Part shown: positions 18,374 to 26,626 of the stretch, in pieces
How the letters are laid out: each line of letters starts with the position of its first letter
Numbering within the stretch: position 1 is the first letter of the stretch
Source of the DNA: Pseudomonas sp. P8_241
GTDB taxonomy: Bacteria > Pseudomonadota > Gammaproteobacteria > Pseudomonadales > Pseudomonadaceae
Length of the DNA stretch: 64,000 nt
Assembly: GCF_034008315.1 (NCBI RefSeq)
Contig: NZ_CP125377.1
Coordinates: 1,500,001 to 1,564,000, forward strand
Direction: 5' to 3'
The notes under the pieces: generated by a model
Database searches by the model: none
What the model was told of the DNA's origin: nothing
What the model saw: only the letters and a program-made list of their open reading frames with translations
Translations under genes and position numbers: made by a program

Positions 18374-19702
18374 ATGTTCGCATTGGTCAGCGCACCGTTA
18401 CTGGGCTCCATTGGTTTTTATCTTTATCAATCGTTAGAGCGAGAGATTGCTTGGCGCGATGACCAGGCTCTACTGGGGCGCTTAGAGCGAATGCAAGCGT
18501 TGATCAGCGATAGCGACAGCATTGAGCAACTGCGAGGTCGGCCCAAGCTCTACGAAAACATGCTGGGCAATCGCGAGAATCTGCTATGGATTGTCGATGA
18601 CACCGGTAAGGTGTTGATCGAAATCAACCCAGTGGGCATGACCTTACCAAAGTTGCCGGCTGCACTTCATGCTCGCCTCGTTGACGGTCACTCTTCCGCT
18701 TCAGTGCGGCTTGCCTGGCAGGACGTCATGCAGGGTGATCGCGGCTTGACCCTGATCGCTGGAAAGCTGTTGAGTGAGCGCGAGCAGATGCTGGCGGCTT
18801 ACCGACTCAAGCTCTGGCTCGCCATGTCGGTCGGCGCACTGCTGGCATTTGTCCTCGGCTGGTGGGTCAGCCGGCGAGGCTTACGGCCTGTGCGGATGCT
18901 GGCGAAGCACGCTGCTGGAATTGATGTACAGCATTTGCATTTGCGGCTGGATGAACTCAACGAACTGAGTGAGCTGAAAGAGCTCAGCAATGCGCTTAAT
19001 CATATGCTTGCACGTCTTGAAGATGGTTTTGCGCAGCTATCACGATTCTCGGAAGACCTCGCCCACGAGATGCGTACCCCGCTCAGCAACCTCATGGGGC
19101 ATACCCAACAAAACCTCAGGTACAGTCGTTCAATCGAGGACTATCAGAACCTGCTGGTTTCCAATCAGGAAGAATATGAGCGTCTAGCGCGAATGATCGA
19201 CAGCATGCTTTTTCTCGCTCGTACCGAGCATTCGCACGCATCCTTAAATTACGAGCTCATCGACCTAAATGATCTGGTTGAGCAACTGTGTGAGTATTTC
19301 GAAGGCGTTGCGCAAGATCGCGATGTAAAGCTGATCAATCAGGCCGATGGTGAGTTGTGGGCTGATCCGGTCTTGATCCGTCGAGCATTAGCTAACCTGC
19401 TGTCCAATGCGCTGCGTTATGGGGCTCCCGCTGCTGAAGTGGTTATTAACAGTTTGGCGGCGGAGGACAGGATCGAAGTCTCTGTTCACAACCAGGGCCA
19501 GCCAATTTCAGTGGAGCATCTACCTCGACTGTTTGAGCGTTTCTACAGGTGCGACCCGTCACGCAATCAACCAGATGATTCCGGTGGCTTGGGATTAGCG
19601 ATCGTTCGCTCAATTATGCAATTGCATGGGGGGCAAGTGACTGTCGATAGCAGTCAATTAGGAACAAATTTCCGCTTGGTATTTCCGATTCGAAACGCTT
19701 GA
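18374..19702 (+). CDS. Heavy-metal-type sensor histidine kinase (HprS/CusS-like)
   Basis: Membrane histidine kinase of 442 residues from this ATG. An in-frame CTG at 18332 overlaps the regulator's stop, is preceded by GAGGTG and would add KLFPRTLSLRLAI, the usual family N-terminus, so translation may begin there. It has TM1 near residues 1-20, a short periplasmic loop, TM2 near 150-170, then HAMP, the H-box EDLAHEMRTPLSNL, N-box NLLSNALRYG and G-box GGLGLAIVRS. It pairs with the adjacent regulator; the signal is unknown (metal or H2O2/HOCl by analogy). Confidence 0.9.
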   Translation: MFALVSAPLLGSIGFYLYQSLEREIAWRDDQALLGRLERMQALISDSDSIEQLRGRPKLYENMLGNRENLLWIVDDTGKVLIEINPVGMTLPKLPAALHARLVDGHSSASVRLAWQDVMQGDRGLTLIAGKLLSEREQMLAAYRLKLWLAMSVGALLAFVLGWWVSRRGLRPVRMLAKHAAGIDVQHLHLRLDELNELSELKELSNALNHMLARLEDGFAQLSRFSEDLAHEMRTPLSNLMGHTQQNLRYSRSIEDYQNLLVSNQEEYERLARMIDSMLFLARTEHSHASLNYELIDLNDLVEQLCEYFEGVAQDRDVKLINQADGELWADPVLIRRALANLLSNALRYGAPAAEVVINSLAAEDRIEVSVHNQGQPISVEHLPRLFERFYRCDPSRNQPDDSGGLGLAIVRSIMQLHGGQVTVDSSQLGTNFRLVFPIRNA

Positions 19703-19943
19703 GTGGTCTTCCGTACCATTCAGCGTCTGCATTCCAAATCGATGGGTTCGGGTATGCGAAGGCATTCTGAATCGTTGAATGCTTGCCCACTTTCGCGTGA
19801 GGGCTTGGAGGGAAGCTCCCGCAGCTCATCGGAATTGAACTAACCACCGAGCCCGCACCCCTAAAGCTGTTCAGCAGGTAATCCTGTGCTGCTGGATTAG
19901 TTAGGTTCTGAGTTCCCACTTGCAAGCGAAGGTCTGACGAATC

Positions 19944-20192
19944 ATGAAGAGTGAACAGGTAGAAGGTGTTGCAGAAAAGCTGGCCGGCAAGGCGGAGAGC
20001 GCAGTCGGTAAACTGATTGGTGATTCGCCACTGGAGGCTGAGGGTGCTGGACGCCAGGCTGCTGGTCAACTGACCAAAACCTATGGCGATACACTAGACA
20101 GCGTATCTACGTTCGTTAAAGAGAAACCAGTCGCAGCACTCGCAATAGGTGCAGCTATGGTGATGCTGGTAAGCCGGCTTTTACGCCGCTGA
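19944..20192 (+). CDS. CsbD-like stress protein with C-terminal membrane anchor
   Basis: 82 residues. The N-terminal half is CsbD-like (EGVAEKLAGKAESAVGKLIG). The C-terminal part, FVKEKPVAALAIGAAMVMLV then SRLLRR, is a single membrane helix like that of ElaB/YqjD (DUF883) ribosome-hibernation-type proteins. The combination suggests an inner-membrane-anchored stress protein. It is monocistronic between the sensor kinase and the Rieske gene. Confidence 0.75.
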   Translation: MKSEQVEGVAEKLAGKAESAVGKLIGDSPLEAEGAGRQAAGQLTKTYGDTLDSVSTFVKEKPVAALAIGAAMVMLVSRLLRR

Positions 20193-20466
20193 GTGGGGGG
20201 GGGTACGGAGGTCGGGAAGACTAACTTGCGGCCTCCGTGCGCTGGCCGCTCAGTTCGACCTACTTTGTCGACGTTTGTAGTACCTCTATCCCTAACGTAC
20301 GTTTGCCAGATGTAACCTCGCCTATATCCTTCAAGGTCGTTATTGTTAACTGCGTATTTATCGACTTTTCGGTCGTCTTGCAAGCCACCAGGAGCCAGCG
20401 TCCGTCAGCTGAAAATACGATAAAGGGTGCTTATATTCTCTGCTCAGTTGGGACGTTATTCTCGCC

Positions 20467-21579
20467 ATGCTCAAAAACCTTTGGTATGTAGTCCTTCCAT
20501 CCTCGCAATTATCCAAAGAGCTCGCGGCAGTCCGGATCCTTGGTCAGCCGTTTGTAGCCTTCCGTGATAACGAGGGGAAAGCGCATCTTCTGTCTGATGT
20601 TTGCGTTCACCGTGGAGGTTCACTGTCTGCCGGCACCAAGGTTGGGGAGAGTGTGCAGTGCCCATACCACGGTTGGCGTTTTGGAGCAGATGGCATCTGC
20701 ACGCACATTCCGGCACAGCCGCAGCTACGCATTCCTGCGAAGGCTCGAATCGACGCATACCCCACGCTCGAACGCTATGGTTGGATCTGGGCATTTCTCG
20801 GTGACCTACCCGAAATAGAAAGGCCACCTTTACCTATCCTCGACTGGATAGATGATGCGGCCGTGCGTTTGGTGTCGGGCCATTTCGATTGGGACGCCAG
20901 TTGGGATCGCGTAATTGAAAATGGTCTCGATTTTGCGCACGCCCCATTTGTTCACGGTTCTACATTTGGTGACCCGGCTCACCCCCAAATTGATGCGTTC
21001 CACGTGGAAGGTGACCTCTGGAGTGGGCGCGCGCAGATGATGATGCGGCGTCCTAAACGTACTGGCTTGCTCCGACGTAAATCCACGAGCGAAGTTGTCA
21101 ATGTAGCCACCGTTCCAGGCTTTCATTTGTCCGGCCCCTGCACAACGTTGGAACTCAAATTACCGAATGAATGGAGAATTCAAATCGTCGCGGCTCATGT
21201 TCCGGTCGACGCTAACCGCACACGCACCTGGTGGATGATGGGGCGAACATTTCTTCGATCCCGACTATTTGACCGAAGGTTTGTTGCCAGCAACATTCGA
21301 ATTTTCGAGCAGGATCATGAGGTGCTAAAAAACGTACGACCAGAGCGAGTGCCTGACTCATGGCAGCATGAGGTTTCCCTGAAATCGGATGCGTTGCAGA
21401 TTTTCTTTCGGCGGCGCGTGAAGGAGCTGGAGCAGAACGGTTGGCGAATTGATGAAGATCGCCTTCAACGAGAGTTTGCGGGACGCAAGGCTTGCGCAGT
21501 GCCAAGCCCCGAGCGTCAAAACGTGCGTAGCTGGGCTATCGAAACCATTCCAACAATAGTTGTTGAAAAGGAGGATTAG
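20467..21579 (+). CDS. Rieske-type aromatic ring-hydroxylating / O-demethylating oxygenase
   Basis: A 370-residue oxygenase alpha subunit. The Rieske 2Fe-2S cluster ligands are visible as CVHRG (C47-x-H49) and CPYHGW (about C66-x2-H69). The mononuclear iron motif D-x2-H-x4-H is in NGLDFAHAPFVHG (about 156-168). Size and layout fit the vanillate-demethylase/phthalate-oxygenase-like group, which needs a separate reductase; none is encoded nearby. The ribosome site is weak. Single gene; substrate unknown. Confidence 0.85.
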   Translation: MLKNLWYVVLPSSQLSKELAAVRILGQPFVAFRDNEGKAHLLSDVCVHRGGSLSAGTKVGESVQCPYHGWRFGADGICTHIPAQPQLRIPAKARIDAYPTLERYGWIWAFLGDLPEIERPPLPILDWIDDAAVRLVSGHFDWDASWDRVIENGLDFAHAPFVHGSTFGDPAHPQIDAFHVEGDLWSGRAQMMMRRPKRTGLLRRKSTSEVVNVATVPGFHLSGPCTTLELKLPNEWRIQIVAAHVPVDANRTRTWWMMGRTFLRSRLFDRRFVASNIRIFEQDHEVLKNVRPERVPDSWQHEVSLKSDALQIFFRRRVKELEQNGWRIDEDRLQREFAGRKACAVPSPERQNVRSWAIETIPTIVVEKED

Positions 21580-21630
21580 AGAGCCGACTCGACAGATCTC
21601 AGGCCTGATCTCTGCACCACTCTGAGGCCT

Positions 21631-21960
21631 CTAAATTTTCGACGCTTCGTCACACACCGTTCGGTACCATTGCGCGTAATGCGTATTGGAAACCTGGTGT
21701 CTATTCAAGTCAGAACTGCCGTCGTTCCACCACACCGGGCCTCGCTCTCCGAGTGCAACCTTTGCCGCTTGAACACGTGTTCTGGCCGCTTTCAACTGCT
21801 GAGAATTGCTTGTGGCTTTCGCGGATTTTACTTCTCGCCTCGCTGACATGAGTTCGTCAACATAGCGTTGCCGCGCAGTTTCGTTCAGTGATGGGTCGGA
21901 GCACCGCCACAGCTGTCCTTTGATTACAAAGTATCGACCGTCAGGGGTAGTGAAGTTCAT
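21631..21960 (-). CDS. Hypothetical protein with short basic helical region
   Basis: 109 residues from the ATG at 21960; an upstream in-frame start at 21972 is less likely. It opens NFTTPDGRYFVIKGQLWRCS, then a charged helix rich in Arg/Lys/Ala (RQRYVDELMSARREVKSAKA) and ends with a WYRTVCDE segment. The pattern resembles a family of uncharacterised proteobacterial proteins often found in accessory DNA; I cannot assign a function. The palindromic element at 21994-22154 begins about 30 bp before its start. Confidence 0.6.
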   Translation of the reverse strand: MNFTTPDGRYFVIKGQLWRCSDPSLNETARQRYVDELMSARREVKSAKATSNSQQLKAARTRVQAAKVALGERGPVWWNDGSSDLNRHQVSNTHYAQWYRTVCDEASKI

Positions 21961-21993
21961 TTGGAAGCCCACTCAAAAACCGTCACTCCAGCG

Positions 21994-22154
21994 CTGACTG
22001 TTGGTGCTGACGCCGAATTGACCCAGTGGCCGAGATGTCACTGACCCAGTCTTATTTCTCGCGAACTATTGCCTATGCAGGATTTCTGCCGACTTGGGGT
22101 AGGGCAGTCTTGCGTCGGCCCTTGGGTCAATTCGGCGTCGGCGTCTACAGTCAG
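21994..22154. repeat. Palindromic-ended 161-bp element, copy A (MITE- or IS-end-like)
   Basis: Ends are imperfect 32-bp inverted repeats (21994-22025 and 22123-22154) that include a perfect 17-bp inverted core (22009-22025 and 22123-22139) and a perfect 8-bp outer segment. The inner 100 bp has no ORF. A diverged copy in the same orientation lies at 24908-25052. The right end overlaps the stop codon of the 207-residue gene, so insertion probably set that gene's 3' end. Confidence 0.6.
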
Positions 22155-22774
22155 TATTCTTCGTCTGGTCGAATAGGCTTTCGCACTACTGGCTGCGGGT
22201 TAAATTCCTCATATATTCTCTGCAACCAGTCGGGGTTGTTAGGCTTTCTACCGGAGCCCATGACAATCATCTCAGCATAATCTCGGCACTGATTGAGCAC
22301 CGAGTGAGGGATTTGCTCCAGCAGGCCTTTGTACTCAGCAACGTCACCGTCACGGTACTGATACAGATCTGCACACCAAAGGTTGTAGACCCACTCGCTG
22401 ACCTCCTCATCTGAGTGTGGCGAGGTGTCGACTGAGGATTTTACGAACGTGTCTACGTGCTTGCGCTCGCGCTTTGCGAACCCACGAGTAGTAAGACTGA
22501 AAAATTTTAATGCCTTGATGGCCTGACGGATTTTCCACGTTAGTGAGTCAAGTGACTCAGGATCTCGCATCAAAGGCACCAATTGATACGGGTTCAATAA
22601 CTCTCCTGTATCAGGGGCCACTGCATGCACTATCCGGTCAAGATTGAACGAACGCCGTTGCTCTCGGGTATGGCAAAACGCATCAATACTGGCGTCGTTT
22701 TCCTTACGTAGATCCGAAATTTCTCGTTCGGAAATTTGGCCTGATCCATCTTGGTACTTAATGAGTACGCGCAT
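22151..22774 (-). CDS. WYL-like domain protein of unknown function
   Basis: A 207-residue protein with AGGAG before the ATG. Residues about 3-50 look like a WYL-type ligand-binding module: LIKYQDGSGQISEREIS, then DAFCHTREQRRSFNLDRI, matching the typical 'YC..R..RTF.LDRI' pattern. The rest is helical with acidic stretches and ends PVVRKPIRPDEEY. There is no DNA-binding domain. WYL modules often occur in regulators of defence systems, but function here is unproven. The stop codon lies inside the end of palindromic element A. Confidence 0.65.
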   Translation of the reverse strand: MRVLIKYQDGSGQISEREISDLRKENDASIDAFCHTREQRRSFNLDRIVHAVAPDTGELLNPYQLVPLMRDPESLDSLTWKIRQAIKALKFFSLTTRGFAKRERKHVDTFVKSSVDTSPHSDEEVSEWVYNLWCADLYQYRDGDVAEYKGLLEQIPHSVLNQCRDYAEMIVMGSGRKPNNPDWLQRIYEEFNPQPVVRKPIRPDEEY

Positions 22775-22898
22775 ACCGCTCCTGACATATGTGGTCTGAC
22801 ATTCCGTCGGTCTCTCATTGTAGTCTAGGGTTGATCGTATTGAACCTATAGGTAATTCGATCGCTGCGATGCGTCAGCATGCGTACTGAGGAGGTGAC

Positions 22899-23072
22899 AT
22901 GCCTGAAGGCAGTGACGATGCGTTGGTCGGAGTCGGACGGGCAGGTCATCTGGCGTTAGAGTTTGTCCGTAAATCAACCTCTGCACATGACGCAGTTGAG
23001 GGCGCCATAGAGGACGTGCGCCGAGGTGTCCCTATCGCACACTTGATCGAGGCAGCTTTCGCTCCAGCCTGA
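22899..23072 (+). pseudogene. N-terminal remnant of an HTH regulator/antitoxin-like protein
   Basis: A 57-residue frame with an excellent GAGGAGGTGAC ribosome site. The text GVGRAGHLALEFVRKS then HDAVEGAIEDVRRGVPIAHL resembles the N-terminus of a family of small DNA-binding regulators in which a 'DFVGLTDVA' helix-turn-helix normally follows. Here it stops right after LIEAAFAPA, so the DNA-binding half is missing. It could be a decayed gene or an expressed fragment. Confidence 0.45.
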
Positions 23073-23103
23073 CTCATTGGCGAGCGCGTAGCTTTGCGCG
23101 TCA

Positions 23104-23190
23104 TTAAAACTGCAATTTAACCCCTGTTAGGCGCCCAGTAATCAAGTCGCGTCGCAGGACAATGGGCGATTTTCCGTAGGGCGAAGAGTG
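23104..23190 (-). pseudogene. 3' fragment of a second DUF2939-type gene
   Basis: On the minus strand the bases read SPIVLRRDLITGRLTGVKLQF and stop, nearly identical to the end of the intact DUF2939 protein at 23961 (FILRRDLITWRLTGVKIQF). The DNA similarity covers about 65 bp including the stop and following bases. The rest of this copy is gone, so an ancestral tandem duplication has decayed. Confidence 0.55.
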
Positions 23191-23224
23191 ATCTTCTGCA
23201 GCTTCTGATAATCGGAGAACAGAG

Positions 23225-23737
23225 CTACAGCTTTAGCTTCGAATAGATTCCTTTCACTGAACAGCGCTCACCATCGATCTGGAGTGATCCGTAACCTCCA
23301 GAAGACAAATCGAGAATGGCATCTTCGTTCATGGCAAAACTGAAGCAGCTATTGGTATGGATATAGATACCTTGTCCAAAGACCTCATACCAATCGTCAT
23401 TATCATGGCTGACTTGGACTACATATTTACCGGCGTCCTGATTTGACTTTCCAAGGACGGCTTTCACTGTGCATTCAGAATCGGACTCGGGGAACTTTAA
23501 ATCACCAACTGTCCCATATGCTTCCAGAATTGCGTTTTCACTATAAGCATATTCGTAGCAATACTGAGTTCGAACAAAGACATCTTTTCCATCAATTTTG
23601 TAAAGATTTGCACCTTTCCTCGTCACGCTAACTACATAGTTTTCTGCCAAAGCAAGCGGCGCAAAGGTGCTTACAGCTAGAATGCTTACGATAAACCCCA
23701 TTTTGGAGAGTGGGGTAGACTTCCTGATAGAACTCAT
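23225..23737 (-). CDS. Secreted hypothetical protein with an internal duplication
   Basis: 170 residues, GAGGA before the ATG, and a clear signal peptide ending near PLALA. The mature part is two copies of one ~65-residue module: YVVSVTRKGANLYKIDGKDV with YCYEYAYSENAILEAY and ECTVKAV, then YVVQVSHDNDDWYEVFGQGI with SCFSFAMNEDAILDL and RCSVKGI. Each module has two Cys, probably one disulphide. No catalytic motif is visible. It lies between a dead and a live DUF2939 gene. Confidence 0.65.
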   Translation of the reverse strand: MSSIRKSTPLSKMGFIVSILAVSTFAPLALAENYVVSVTRKGANLYKIDGKDVFVRTQYCYEYAYSENAILEAYGTVGDLKFPESDSECTVKAVLGKSNQDAGKYVVQVSHDNDDWYEVFGQGIYIHTNSCFSFAMNEDAILDLSSGGYGSLQIDGERCSVKGIYSKLKL

Positions 23738-23960
23738 GCGTCACTGATCCTCAATTCGAATTGCACCGTGACCATCCATAAAAATCACTTTCCACAACAA
23801 ATAGTAAGCGCCATTATATAAATAGACGTCCGCCTCAGATGTACCGTTAAGAGCCACGATGAGGCCGAAGCCCGAAGTTTGTTTTTAAAGTGTTATACCG
23901 CATTTGCACCATTAGCACGTCCAGTTTAGCGTTGTGCCGTTCATGTGGATTTGCACGGCA

Positions 23961-24485
23961 TTAAAATTGTATTTTAACCCCTGTTAGTCGCCAAGTAATC
24001 AAATCGCGTCGAAGGATAAACTGGGACGGGGCTCCGCCATTTTTACCGGGGACTTCAATCACGAATTTGCTAAAGCCATCGTAGTGCATATTGGCACTCT
24101 CGAATGGTTTCTTATCTGAGCGTGCAACACTTCCACCTAAGCCGCTACCGCGCGCTATAGGTTTGTCTGGCTTCTCTCCTTTCATAAGTTCAATTAGACC
24201 AGATGGCGTCACGAAACTAGAAATCACTCTATCTGCAATGCCACTTGCCATTGCCATGGCTAAGCCTCCGAACGGATTATCCTTAAGCTCTGTTTTGGCT
24301 TTTGCCATGATGGACAAATTGATCTGCTCTTTGAGGTCTTCTCTTATGCGCGGGAAATCGATGTGCTCCTCAAGGGCATCAGCGTCCTGAGCTTCAGCAG
24401 CTTGTTGAATTTGATAGACCGCTACGTACGGGGCCAAGGCAAACCCCGTCAGCGCTATAGCTGCAATGCCAACCATAATTAGCAT
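23961..24485 (-). CDS. DUF2939 family membrane-anchored protein
   Basis: 174 residues. One N-terminal membrane helix (MVGIAAIALTGFALAPYVAV) is followed by VYQIQQAAEAQDADALEEHIDFPRIREDLKEQI, the hallmark of DUF2939, and a C-terminal beta segment ending RRDLITWRLTGVKIQF. The function is unknown. The start overlaps the end of the zinc-ribbon gene by 7 bp, so the two are probably translated together. Confidence 0.8.
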   Translation of the reverse strand: MLIMVGIAAIALTGFALAPYVAVYQIQQAAEAQDADALEEHIDFPRIREDLKEQINLSIMAKAKTELKDNPFGGLAMAMASGIADRVISSFVTPSGLIELMKGEKPDKPIARGSGLGGSVARSDKKPFESANMHYDGFSKFVIEVPGKNGGAPSQFILRRDLITWRLTGVKIQF

Positions 24486-24646
24486 TCTTTTTTTTGTCTG
24501 ATCGAGGCGCGCTTAGCAGGAATTGCGATTCCGTTCCGCTGTTTGGCTGACAGCGCCATATTGTAATCCACGCCACACTTTGGGCACTTCAACGGATCGC
24601 CGAAATCGGACTGTTGAGCTTCATGGTTACACACTGGACATTGCAT
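24479..24646 (-). CDS. Small zinc-ribbon protein
   Basis: 55 residues from the ATG at 24646 (GGAGAC upstream). Two CxxC knuckles, CPVC at residues 3-6 and CPKC at about 22-25, flank HEAQQSDFGDPLK, forming a likely zinc ribbon, followed by VDYNMALSAKQR and a very basic tail (PAKRASIRQKKEC). The longer in-frame start at 24832 adds non-coding-looking residues. It overlaps the DUF2939 gene, a pairing that suggests a joint function, for example a cytoplasmic metal-binding partner. Confidence 0.65.
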   Translation of the reverse strand: MQCPVCNHEAQQSDFGDPLKCPKCGVDYNMALSAKQRNGIAIPAKRASIRQKKEC

Positions 24647-24907
24647 ATGAGTACGTCTCCAACGGTGCGCAGTCGTAGCTGGCGCGCAGGTCAGCTTCTG
24701 CCACGTATTAGGGCATGCCCGTCCAGTATCTGCTCTGAATTGGTATGTATTGCGCCCAGCCGGGTGATGAAATACGATGATTTTCATGAGAGAGGCTGGT
24801 GTGATAAAAGCCGTAGCGCGAACGGAGAGCAAGGCGGCCCCGTAAAGGCTATGGATTACCTCCTAGTCGAGATGTTGATTGTTATGGTTTTCCTAAGACT
24901 TGAAATT

Positions 24908-25052
24908 CTGCGTGTTGGTGCCGCCGCCGAATCGAGCCCGTTGCCGAGATATCACTGACCTAGTCTGATTCTTCGCGAACCATTGCCTGCGCTGGATTTG
25001 TGCCAACTTAGGGGGGAGTCTTGTGCCGGTACGTGGGTCAGTTCGACATTAT
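24908..25052. repeat. Diverged copy B of the palindromic element
   Basis: Same orientation and clearly homologous along its length to 21994-22154, sharing the GCCGA-AT, GCCGAGAT-TCACTGACC, TCGCGAAC-ATTGCCT and GTGGGTCA-TTCG segments, but with more substitutions and a degraded right end. The two copies bracket the 22.15-24.9 kb gene group. Confidence 0.55.
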
Positions 25053-25270
25053 TTGATCCAGTTGGCGCGGCTCAGCGTGCATGACTCATATGCCTATTTA
25101 TAGGACGTTCTCACGCGCCTTCGGACGAGTTAGCTTGGCGAGCTGCTATCCCCCCCAATGCTCACCGCATGTTTTTGAGCTTCGAACATGGGCCTATCTT
25201 GATAGAATGCATTCTTGCTACGTTTACTCCACGCTCCCACCAAATTGCATTCGGCCTTGCAAGCATTCTG

Positions 25271-26488
25271 TTACTTTACAGAGCTCCATAGTTTTGTTAT
25301 TAGTTGATTGACCATATCTTCAGAGTAGTCAAATGGCTTTGACTGAATTGTTACAGTTCTCCAAAACGAAGATCCTACCTGGACGATCTGGACATTGAGG
25401 CGGGCAGTATCGCTAACGGTCATACGGCCAGTACCTTCCCATATCTGGTGCCCGTTTCTCTCGAAATAACGACCGCCATCAAGGGTCATATTTGCAGCGG
25501 TGCCTTTTTTGAATGCAGGCACATAATCACTCAAATTATAGCCAGGAAAGTCCTCCATTCCGAAAACAACCGCAGCGTATCCAGCTGTGTCTTCGAACAA
25601 ATAAGTCATCATACCATTTTCTGATTTTTGCGGCGTAATCTTCCACTTAGGACTTACTTTAATGTTGATGCGTGTCTTAGGGTTTTCCCAGGTGTAGTCG
25701 GGCTTAAGTGACTCAAGCCTTGCTTTGCGGTCGGACTCTTTATCTATAACATTCAGAACCGAAATAACTACCAAGAGGCTCGCAAAGGCCAAAGTAAAAG
25801 CAACTATTCTCGCCCAGTGTGTAGGTTTAGTGCGAACGAAATAGCCAGGTGATTCGTCATAGCTCGCTGGTAGTCCTTTGCCAAGCCTTCCTGACTGGGC
25901 TCCCATTGTGAATAGATTGACCAAAGGAATCCCCAAACCAAATCCTCTCACCCACATCGAGAAATTTCGAGCGAGGTACTGAGTAAAGCTTAGGTTTTTA
26001 CCTTCCCGTGTTTTAACTGCTATTCCAAGCAAGGCCTTACCTGGGGTGTTACCAAAAGCCTTATACAACATGGCGTCTATGACCATTACGAGAGGCAGTG
26101 ACAGAAGTTGCAGGGCCTGGCCACTGCCTGGTGAATTTATAAAGCGAACGAATCCGGCTGAATACATAGATAAAATATATGCCGCGACAAAGGTAAAAAG
26201 AAGACTTATCCACCAAATGTCAAATATGCGAGCAAAGAATCTTGGCCAGCGCTTTGCCAATGGATAGTCGTGTTCACTCATTTTTGGTTTTGATGGAAGT
26301 GGTGGCGGAATCAATGCCCTCATTGAACTTAATTCTTCCACTTCATCTAGGGGTTGCCACCCCTCCATCCCCTCGCGCCAGAGCATGGTTTTTTTTCCGA
26401 TCACCCCAGCTTGGAATAATTTCTTAAGCGCTTCAATTGCAACTGGGCCGGTTTTCTTATCCTTAATTATATACCACCAAGTGCTCAT
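25271..26488 (-). CDS. GYF_2 plus RDD domain membrane protein
   Basis: 405 residues, CAGGGA before the ATG. The N-terminal GYF_2-type module (WWYIIKDKKTGPVAIEALKK with GVIGKKTMLWREGMEGWQPL) is about residues 3-50. The RDD membrane domain starts at KRWPRFFARIFDIWWISLLF (about 78-97), with further helices around PLVMVIDAMLYKAFGNTPGK and a last helix near WARIVAFTLAFASLLVVISV. A C-terminal ~140-residue soluble domain is probably outside. GYF/RDD proteins are uncharacterised; some RDD proteins transport ions. Located in the accessory cargo region. Confidence 0.78.
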   Translation of the reverse strand: MSTWWYIIKDKKTGPVAIEALKKLFQAGVIGKKTMLWREGMEGWQPLDEVEELSSMRALIPPPLPSKPKMSEHDYPLAKRWPRFFARIFDIWWISLLFTFVAAYILSMYSAGFVRFINSPGSGQALQLLSLPLVMVIDAMLYKAFGNTPGKALLGIAVKTREGKNLSFTQYLARNFSMWVRGFGLGIPLVNLFTMGAQSGRLGKGLPASYDESPGYFVRTKPTHWARIVAFTLAFASLLVVISVLNVIDKESDRKARLESLKPDYTWENPKTRINIKVSPKWKITPQKSENGMMTYLFEDTAGYAAVVFGMEDFPGYNLSDYVPAFKKGTAANMTLDGGRYFERNGHQIWEGTGRMTVSDTARLNVQIVQVGSSFWRTVTIQSKPFDYSEDMVNQLITKLWSSVK

Positions 26489-26626
26489 ATTATTTCCCTG
26501 AAGTTAGTTGATGGTTTTATTAAAGAGAGTATGGATGGTAGCGTATATTCTTGTTGTCGATATTGAGAAGTTTGTCCAAAATCGTGCGCTGATTTTCTAC
26601 ATCAATTTGAGCACAAGATTCCTGTT

